Shown here: positions 58,550 through 64,000 of the stretch, one piece after another
How positions within the stretch are numbered: position 1 is the first letter of the stretch
Layout of the letters: each line of letters opens with the position of its first letter
NCBI RefSeq assembly: GCF_900108315.1
Contig: NZ_FNVB01000010.1
Span: 342,009 to 406,008 of the forward strand
Direction: 5' to 3'
Source of the DNA: Saccharopolyspora kobensis
Lineage (GTDB): Bacteria > Actinomycetota > Actinomycetes > Mycobacteriales > Pseudonocardiaceae
DNA length: 64,000 nt
Notes under the pieces: model-generated
Seen by the model: only the letters and a program-made list of their open reading frames with translations
Told to the model about the DNA's origin: nothing
The model's database searches: none
Position numbers and translations under genes: made by a program

Positions 58550-59122
58550 TCAGAACGTGTACGGCTCGGCGGTGCGGGCGGCGCGCAGCGCGCGGGCCCA
58601 CCAGGTGAGCTGGTTGAGCAGCGCCGTCGCGGCGGCGCTCGCACCGTCGATGTCCAGCGGCTGACCGTCGTCGTCGAACTTGTTCCAGCAGGAGTGGAAG
58701 CTGACGGTGTCGCGGATGGTGACGGCGTGCAGCTCGCCCAGCACCTGGCGCAGCTGCTCACCGCTCCGCAGGCCACCTGAGACGCCGCCGTAGGAGACGA
58801 TGGCGACCGGCTTCGCCTTCCACTCGTCGACGTACCAATCGATGGCGTTCTTGAGCGAGGCGGGATAGCCGCGGTTGTACTCGGGCGAGACGAAGACGAA
58901 CGCATCGGCCTGCGCGAGGCGCGGCGCCAAGGCCGCGACCGCGTCGTCGGGTTCGCCCAGGACGTCGGGCAGCCCGGTCTCCGCGAGGTCGATCAGGTCC
59001 AGGTCGAGCCCACCGCGCTTGATCGCGTGGTCGTGGAACCACCGGGCCACCGTCGGGCCGAACCGCTGGTGCCGCGTGCTGCCGATGATGATCGCCACGC
59101 GCAAGGAGTCGGTCGTCTGCAT
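58550..59122 (-). CDS. NAD(P)H-dependent FMN reductase
   Basis: The 190-residue flavodoxin-like protein has the FMN phosphate motif IIGSTRHQRFG (about 12-22) and SPEYNRGYPASLKNAIDW (about 79-96), typical of NADPH-dependent FMN/quinone or azo reductases. It is the first gene of a three-gene operon with an exporter and NAT. It is divergent from the BTAD regulator and shares an intergenic region with SARP-like repeats. It may reduce a quinone, nitro or azo compound. Confidence 0.9.
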   Translation of the reverse strand: MQTTDSLRVAIIIGSTRHQRFGPTVARWFHDHAIKRGGLDLDLIDLAETGLPDVLGEPDDAVAALAPRLAQADAFVFVSPEYNRGYPASLKNAIDWYVDEWKAKPVAIVSYGGVSGGLRSGEQLRQVLGELHAVTIRDTVSFHSCWNKFDDDGQPLDIDGASAAATALLNQLTWWARALRAARTAEPYTF

Positions 59123-59174
59123 CGGATCCGCCTTTCCGGCTGTCGTCGTGTGGTCACGACCTTCGCCGGAGCGG

Positions 59175-59214
59175 CCTACAGCCGACCTACAGCCGACCTA
59201 CCGAGTCCCCTACA
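59175..59214. promoter_or_regulatory. SARP-like direct repeats between divergent genes
   Basis: CCTACA-type heptamers start at 59175, 59186, 59197 and 59209, that is with 11, 11 and 12-bp periodicity (CCTACAG-CCGA units). SARP/AfsR-type BTAD regulators bind heptamer direct repeats with an 11-bp period. The gene at 59246 encodes a BTAD regulator, so autoregulation and control of the divergent operon are likely. Confidence 0.6.
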
Positions 59215-59245
59215 CGGCGCGCGGCCGGACCGTACTGTCGCGGAC

Positions 59246-62200
59246 ATGAGGTTCGGTGTGCTCGGTCCGCTGGTGGTGCGGACGGATGAGGGCGAGCCGG
59301 TCGCGCTCCCGGCCGGGCAGGTGCTGAGAGTGCTCTCCGTGCTCCTCGTCCACCGTGGACGGCCGGTGTCGACCGACCGGCTCGTCGACGTGCTGTGGCC
59401 GCGGCGGGCGCCCCGTGACGCGCCTGCCGCGCTCCAGGTCAAGGTTTCGCAGCTGCGTGGCGCTCTCGCCGCCGCCGAGCCGAGCGCCCGCGCGCTGGTG
59501 GTGGCGCGGGCCGGGGGCTATTGCCTGGACGTCCCGGCCGATGCGGTGGACGCCGGCCGGTTCGAGGAGTTGCTCGCCACCGGTGGAGCGGACACCCGGT
59601 CCAGGGCGGAGGCTCTGACCACCGCGCTCGGCCTCTGGCGCGGCGCCGCGTTCGCCGAGGTCGCCGACGAGGAGTTCGCGGCCGTCGAAGCGGCCCGGCT
59701 GACCGAACTCCGGCTGTCCGCGGTGGAAGCCAGGGCCGAAGCGCTGCTCGAACTGGGCGAACACGCCGAGCTGGTCGGCGAATTGGCGCCCTTCATCGCC
59801 GAACACCCGCTGCGCGAACGATTGCGGGCAGCGCACCTGCGCGCGTTGTACCGCGCCGGTCGGCAGAGCGAGGCGCTCGCCGGCTTCACCGAGTTGCGCG
59901 ATCGGCTGCGCACCGAGCTGGGAGTCGATCCGGGCCCCGAGATCGTCGCCGTGCACCGAGCGATCCTCGATCAGGACCCGCTGATCGCGCCCCGCCCGGC
60001 CTCCGCTCCGACGAACCTGCCCGGTCAGCTGACCGAGCTGATCGGCAGGGCCGAAGCGACCCGCGACGTGTGCGCGCTGGTCAGCGGCAACCGGCTGGTC
60101 ACCCTCATCGGGCCCGGCGGCGTCGGCAAGACCCGGCTGGGGGTGGAGGCAGCGCATTCGCTGCTCTCCGAGCACCCCGACGGCGTGTGGTTCGTCGAGC
60201 TGGCCGGGATCGACAAGAGCGCCTCCTCGCACACCGCAGTCGTGGACACCGTGCACGCGGTGCTGGGCATCCGCGACGACGGCCGGTCCACCGCCGGACC
60301 GGTCGACCAGCTGATCACCGCGCTGGAGGGCAAGCGGGTCCTGCTGGTCCTGGACAACTGCGAGCACCTGGTGGCCGAGGTCGCCGAGCTGACCGAGCGG
60401 CTGCTGCGATCGGTGCCGGGGCTGCGCGTGCTGGCGACGAGCCAGGAACCCCTCGGCATATCCGGTGAAGCCCTGTACTCGGTCGCCGCGCTCGAACTGC
60501 CGCACTCCCCCGCCGACACCGGTGCCGAGGCGTTGCCGAAGTTCAGCGCCGTCCGGTTGTTCGCCGCCCGAGCGGCCGCCGCCGCTCCCGGCTTCACCAT
60601 CGATGCGGGAAACGCCGCGGCCGTCGCCGGCATCTGCCGCCGGCTGGACGGGATTCCGCTGGCGCTGGAGCTGGCCGCCGCCCGGGTGCGCGCGCTCGGG
60701 GTCCGCGAACTCGCCGCGCGGATGGACGATCGGTTCGAGCTGCTGGTCCTCGGGCACCGGGGTGCTCCTGACCGCCAGCAGACGCTGCGCGCGGTGATCG
60801 ACTGGAGCTGGGATCAGCTGACCGAAGCGGAGCAGGCCGTGCTGAGGAGGCTTTCGGTGCACGCCGACGGCTTCGGGCTGGCCGCGGCCGAGCACGTCTG
60901 CGCGAGCGAGGAGCTGCCTCGCGGGCGAATCCTCGACCTGCTCGCCCGCCTGGTCGACCGGTCGCTGGTCGCGATGACCGACACCGAGGAAGGGCCGCGC
61001 TACCGGCTGCTGGAGTCGGTCTCGCTGTACTGCTCGGACCGGCTGGCCCAGGCGGGCGAGTCGGATGTGGTCCGGCAGGCGCGCAACGAGTATTACGCGT
61101 CGCTCGCCGAACGGGCGCGCGACCGGCTGCGCGGCGCGGATCAGCGGCGGTGGCTAGCGGTGGTGGACACCGAGTACGCGAATCTGCGCTCCGCCGTGGA
61201 GGATTCGGTGCGCCGCGGTGATTCCGCCGGTGCCCTGCGACTCGTCGACGCACTGGCCTGGTACTGGTTCCTGCGCGGGCGGCTCGCCGACGGTGTCCGG
61301 CTGCTCGACGCGGCGCTGAGCACTCCCGGCGATCCCGCCTCGGCCGTGCGGGCGCGGGCCAACGGCTGGCGGTCGGCGCTGATGCTGCTCAGCGGCACCG
61401 ATTCGGACCGGGCCGCACTGGTGGAGGCCGGGCTGGCCGGATTCGACCGGGTGCACGATCCGGCGGGCCGTGCGCTCGTCGAATGGCTGCTGGCGGAAGC
61501 GCTGCTCGGCGGTGGTGACCAATCGTTCGGCGACGCGCTCGCGCAGCGCGCCCTGGCCGGATTCCGCGCCGTCGGGGACGAGTGGGGCATCGCCGCGGCA
61601 TCGAGCAGCACCGCCCACCACGCCTTGCTGCGCGGTGACGTCGCGGCGATGGAGCGCGACGCGACCGAGAGCGCCAGGATCTTCGCGGCTCTCGGCGACC
61701 GGTGGGGGCAGCTGCGGGCGGCCGGTCTCCTCGCCCGGAGGGCCGAGGTCATCGGCGACTACGCCGAAGCGGCGCGGCTGCTCCGCGACGGCCTGCGCCG
61801 CGGCGAGGAACTCGGGCTGTGGCCGCAGGTGGCCGACATGCTCTCGGGGCTGGGCAGGCTCGCCCTGCTGGCCGGTGATCTGGACCAGGCGCGGCGGCTG
61901 CACGAGCGCGCCCGCGAGCTCTCGGCCGACAAGGGCTACGTGACCGGCCGGTTCTTCGCCGAAGCAGGACTCGGCCTCGGCGCCCGGCGGGAGGGACGGC
62001 TCGACGACGCCGAGAAGCACATCCGGATGTTGCTGGACTGGAACCGATCGGTGGGCTACGCGCCGGGCACCGCGCACAGCCTCGCCGAGCTGGGCTTCAT
62101 CGCCGAACTGCGCGGCGATCCGCAACAGGCCCACGCCCTCCACGAAGAAGGCCTGGCGGTTGCCCGGGACACCGGCGACCCCCGCGCAGTCGCCCTCGCA

Positions 62201-62398
62201 CTGGAAGGCCTGGCCGGAGCCGCCGTCCTCGCCGGAGACGCCGAGCGGGCCCAAGAGCTGCTGGCGTCCGCCGAAGCGGAGCGGGACGGCGCGGGAGCGC
62301 CGCTGCCCGAACAGGAACGTGCCGACGTGGACCGCATCTCGGCGGCGATCCGCGCGGCGCTGGGCACGTCCTCCCGTGAGCGGTTTGGGGCGCCATAA
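59246..62398 (+). CDS. AfsR/SARP-type regulator (winged helix-BTAD-NB-ARC-TPR)
   Basis: The 1050-residue protein has four parts. An OmpR-type winged helix (about 1-95, MRFGVLGPLVVRTDEGEPV) is followed by a bacterial transcriptional activator domain (about 100-245). The NB-ARC/AAA ATPase has Walker A GPGGVGKTRLG (about 289-299) and Walker B VLLVLDNCEHL (about 363-373). TPR-like helices run to the end. ATG 59246 lies 7 bases after TACTGT, so the transcript is probably leaderless. It is divergent from the reductase-MFS-nat operon. The stop lies inside a hairpin terminator. Confidence 0.92.
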   Translation: MRFGVLGPLVVRTDEGEPVALPAGQVLRVLSVLLVHRGRPVSTDRLVDVLWPRRAPRDAPAALQVKVSQLRGALAAAEPSARALVVARAGGYCLDVPADAVDAGRFEELLATGGADTRSRAEALTTALGLWRGAAFAEVADEEFAAVEAARLTELRLSAVEARAEALLELGEHAELVGELAPFIAEHPLRERLRAAHLRALYRAGRQSEALAGFTELRDRLRTELGVDPGPEIVAVHRAILDQDPLIAPRPASAPTNLPGQLTELIGRAEATRDVCALVSGNRLVTLIGPGGVGKTRLGVEAAHSLLSEHPDGVWFVELAGIDKSASSHTAVVDTVHAVLGIRDDGRSTAGPVDQLITALEGKRVLLVLDNCEHLVAEVAELTERLLRSVPGLRVLATSQEPLGISGEALYSVAALELPHSPADTGAEALPKFSAVRLFAARAAAAAPGFTIDAGNAAAVAGICRRLDGIPLALELAAARVRALGVRELAARMDDRFELLVLGHRGAPDRQQTLRAVIDWSWDQLTEAEQAVLRRLSVHADGFGLAAAEHVCASEELPRGRILDLLARLVDRSLVAMTDTEEGPRYRLLESVSLYCSDRLAQAGESDVVRQARNEYYASLAERARDRLRGADQRRWLAVVDTEYANLRSAVEDSVRRGDSAGALRLVDALAWYWFLRGRLADGVRLLDAALSTPGDPASAVRARANGWRSALMLLSGTDSDRAALVEAGLAGFDRVHDPAGRALVEWLLAEALLGGGDQSFGDALAQRALAGFRAVGDEWGIAAASSSTAHHALLRGDVAAMERDATESARIFAALGDRWGQLRAAGLLARRAEVIGDYAEAARLLRDGLRRGEELGLWPQVADMLSGLGRLALLAGDLDQARRLHERARELSADKGYVTGRFFAEAGLGLGARREGRLDDAEKHIRMLLDWNRSVGYAPGTAHSLAELGFIAELRGDPQQAHALHEEGLAVARDTGDPRAVALALEGLAGAAVLAGDAERAQELLASAEAERDGAGAPLPEQERADVDRISAAIRAALGTSSRERFGAP

Positions 62399-62418
62399 CA
62401 CCCCAAAGCACTCACGGG
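62373..62418. terminator. Bidirectional terminator overlapping the regulator stop codon (repeat family)
   Basis: Outer arms CCCGTGAG (62373-62380) and CTCACGGG (62411-62418) and inner arms TTTGGGG (62384-62390) and CCCCAAA (62401-62407) form a hairpin whose loop contains the TAA stop of the BTAD gene. It is homologous to the hairpin at 56164-56205. Confidence 0.85.
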
Positions 62419-62425
62419 GGCGTCT

Positions 62426-62623
62426 TCACCGAACGAATCGGTCGGCCTTCACAGCGGCGATGAACGCCGACCACTGCCCACGGTCAGCGACGAAGTAACC
62501 GGCGCCGCGGTCCTTGGTGTCGCGGACCGCGGCGCCGTCGGCTAACGCACCGACCTCAACACAGGTCTGGGTGGCCGTGCTGTAGCTACTCGTCCGCCAC
62601 CTGCTGACCTCGTCGTTCCTCAT
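62426..62623 (-). CDS. DUF397 domain protein
   Basis: The 65-residue protein (MRNDEVSRWRTSSYSTATQT, then VRDTKDRGAGYFVADRGQWS) has the WRTSSYS and VRDTKDR motifs of DUF397. These small proteins are encoded beside XRE/Scr1-type regulators in most actinobacteria and are thought to act as their partners, possibly as toxin-antitoxin-like pairs controlling development. The gene overlaps the upstream regulator by 38 bases. Confidence 0.88.
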   Translation of the reverse strand: MRNDEVSRWRTSSYSTATQTCVEVGALADGAAVRDTKDRGAGYFVADRGQWSAFIAAVKADRFVR

Positions 62624-63461
62624 CAGCCCTGCTCTCCCACTCGTCAGCACTCTGTGACAGCAGCGCGACGGACTGGTCGACGCTGAGTGCTGTCGAGAGC
62701 ACGGTATCCCGCAGCTGCAGGTATGCGGAAACATCTTCGTGTTCATCGAGAAAGCCCGATGACCTGTGATGTTCCAGGTGGACGACAGCAGGAGCCTTGG
62801 GGAACTCGAACAACGAGAACGAACCGTCGATACCCGGGTGGACACCGAACGGCAGGATGCGGACCTCGACGTTCGGCAGCGAGGCCGCCTTGATCAGTTG
62901 CTGCAACTGATCGGCCATGACGCCGCAGTCACCGACCTGACGCATCAACGCACCTTGGTCGATGATCGCCAGGAACTCGACCGGATTGCGTCGAGTGAGC
63001 ACGTCTTGCCTGCCACGCCTGATGGCCACCCGCGCATCCACGTCGGGTTCCGGAACTCCACCACCGAGCATGAGCGCACGTGCGTAGTCGTAGGTCTGGA
63101 ACAGACCTGGCACCAGCGTGATCGACAGTTCGGTGATGCGGCAGGCGTCGCGCTCGAAGCCGAGCAATGCGGTCAACTGCGCAGGCAAGCCGGTCGGCGC
63201 AGCAGTTTCCCACCAGACCGACTGATCGAGCTCACGGGCAAGGGCGAGCAACCTTTCGCGCTCATCGCCGGTGACGCCGAGGACAGCGAGAACTGCGGAA
63301 ACATCCGCCTCATCAACGCGCCTCGTGCCGCTCTCGACCCGGCTCATGGTCGACTTCGACCAGCCGAGCTTCTTACCGACGGCTTGAGCTTCGAGACCTG
63401 TCTTCAACCGCGCGGCGCGCAGCTCGGCACCGAGTCCTCGCGCACGTGCACTTCTCGCCAT
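62586..63461 (-). CDS. XRE-family regulator with DUF5753 (Scr1-type)
   Basis: The 291-residue protein has an N-terminal helix-turn-helix (about 10-65, LEAQAVGKKLGWSKSTMSRV) and a C-terminal DUF5753 domain (about 90-275, ITLVPGLFQTYDYARALMLG). This regulator type pairs with DUF397 proteins, as here. It is divergent from a zinc-finger gene, with short palindromes in the 116-bp intergenic region. Confidence 0.92.
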   Translation of the reverse strand: MARSARARGLGAELRAARLKTGLEAQAVGKKLGWSKSTMSRVESGTRRVDEADVSAVLAVLGVTGDERERLLALARELDQSVWWETAAPTGLPAQLTALLGFERDACRITELSITLVPGLFQTYDYARALMLGGGVPEPDVDARVAIRRGRQDVLTRRNPVEFLAIIDQGALMRQVGDCGVMADQLQQLIKAASLPNVEVRILPFGVHPGIDGSFSLFEFPKAPAVVHLEHHRSSGFLDEHEDVSAYLQLRDTVLSTALSVDQSVALLSQSADEWESRADEERRGQQVADE

Positions 63462-63513
63462 GCGGCCAGCCTAGATCGAAGACCAGCACGGTTGCTTACA
63501 CCCGATCGATGAA

Positions 63514-63559
63514 TTGTGCGGTTGTCGCAACTCAAATAGTTTCTGCAACCAGAGAAACT
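63514..63559 (+). promoter_or_regulatory. Candidate promoter and operator of the zinc-finger gene
   Basis: TTGTGC (63514-63519) and TAGTTT (63537-63542) with a 17-bp spacer form a possible promoter. The palindrome GTTG-TCG-CAAC (63521-63531) lies in the spacer, and AGTTTCT/AGAAACT arms (63538-63544 and 63553-63559) overlap the -10. The divergent XRE regulator is the obvious candidate binder. Confidence 0.45.
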
Positions 63560-63577
63560 GAGTGAAGGAGCGCAACT

Positions 63578-63814
63578 ATGTACCCGTTCCACTGGGTTCC
63601 TGCTGCTGGGCAGCGGCATGCGAGCACTGACCGGCGACCCGAGGGAGCTTTGGCGTATCCCAGCGGGACTTCCGTGGCGACGCTGTGCCGGGAGCAGGTC
63701 ATCGCCGACAACTCCGAGATCGGCTGGCTGTGGCCCACCTGCGACAGCTGCAACACCGAAGCGCACCGAATCGCCCGAGAACTGCCCACCACCACGACCG
63801 CACGGAGCAACTGA
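63578..63814 (+). CDS. Small zinc-finger-like protein
   Basis: The 78-residue protein (MYPFHWVPAAGQRHASTDRR) contains FHWVP...QRH and, later, TLCREQV and WLWPTCDSCNTEAHR. The C, CxxC and His residues suggest a zinc site. Similar short proteins are common beside XRE/DUF397 pairs in actinobacteria. The function is unknown. GGAG lies 8 bases before the ATG. It is followed one base later by a membrane protein gene. Confidence 0.75.
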   Translation: MYPFHWVPAAGQRHASTDRRPEGALAYPSGTSVATLCREQVIADNSEIGWLWPTCDSCNTEAHRIARELPTTTTARSN

Positions 63815-63815
63815 C

Positions 63816-64000
63816 ATGGCCACCGCACTGCCCGGCATCATCATGATCACCGCAGGCATCGCGTTCTACCTGCTCGCGATCTACTGGAACACCCACCGCC
63901 CTCAGCACTCCGGCAGCGGCGAAGGCGCACTCACGGTCCACCAGCTCATCGCCCACGTCGAAGCCGAACGCCGCCAACGCGAACGAACCGGCCGCCACCG
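63816..64000 (+). CDS. Small membrane protein (partial at window end)
   Basis: The visible 61 codons encode MATALPGIIMITAGIAFYLL followed by AIYWNTHRP and a hydrophilic stretch (HQLIAHVEAERRQRER). There is one N-terminal transmembrane helix. The gene starts one base after the zinc-finger stop, so the two are probably co-translated. The end lies outside the window and the function is unknown. Confidence 0.65.
   Translation, partial: MATALPGIIMITAGIAFYLLAIYWNTHRPQHSGSGEGALTVHQLIAHVEAERRQRERTGRH

Overview
This 64 kb window comes from a high-GC actinobacterium. Gene order, GTG/TTG starts, type VII secretion (T7SS) proteins and leaderless starts point to the Pseudonocardiales, most likely Saccharopolyspora or a close relative (inference; no 16S rRNA gene is present to test it).

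Left part (1-16000, all minus strand): secY (partial), the spc operon (rplO-rpmD-rpsE-rplR-rplF-rpsH-rpsN-rplE-rplX-rplN), the S10 operon (rpsQ-rpmC-rplP-rpsC-rplV-rpsS-rplB-rplW-rplD-rplC-rpsJ) and the str operon (tuf-fusA-rpsG-rpsL). The spc operon is interrupted between rpsN and rpsH by a 436-bp segment with long hairpins and a dispersed repeat. The rpsJ and rpsL leaders share an 18-nt hairpin motif.

Middle part (16327-44547): a roughly 28 kb accessory island between rpsL and rpoC. It starts with a membrane caspase-EF-hand-WD40 protein. Next is a largely overlapping minus-strand operon: YbaB-like protein, EspC-like T7SS target, 31-codon ORF, 1841-residue T7SS polymorphic toxin, degenerate ADP-ribosylglycohydrolase (ARH), uncertain ORF, SseB-ARH fusion, dead-ARH/live-ARH fusion, and a YezG-like/TNT NADase fusion. 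A MocR regulator, a small coiled-coil protein and a second, plus-strand YbaB-EspC-substrate cassette follow. The rest of the island is a membrane protein, a SMI1/KNR4 (SUKH) protein, a TetR-glycosyltransferase operon and a DCC oxidoreductase fused to a fulvocin C-like cysteine-rich tail.

Right part (44548-64000): rpoC and rpoB (minus) with tandem promoter-like sequences; a divergent CHAT-TPR protein; an operon of FMN reductase, MFS exporter and arylamine N-acetyltransferase, divergent from a BTAD/NB-ARC/TPR regulator with SARP-like direct repeats between them; and finally an XRE regulator/DUF397 pair divergent from a zinc-finger protein and a small membrane protein.

The most interesting candidate system is the overlapping T7SS toxin/ARH/TNT operon, in which ARH domains with and without their metal ligands occur side by side with an NAD-glycohydrolase domain.
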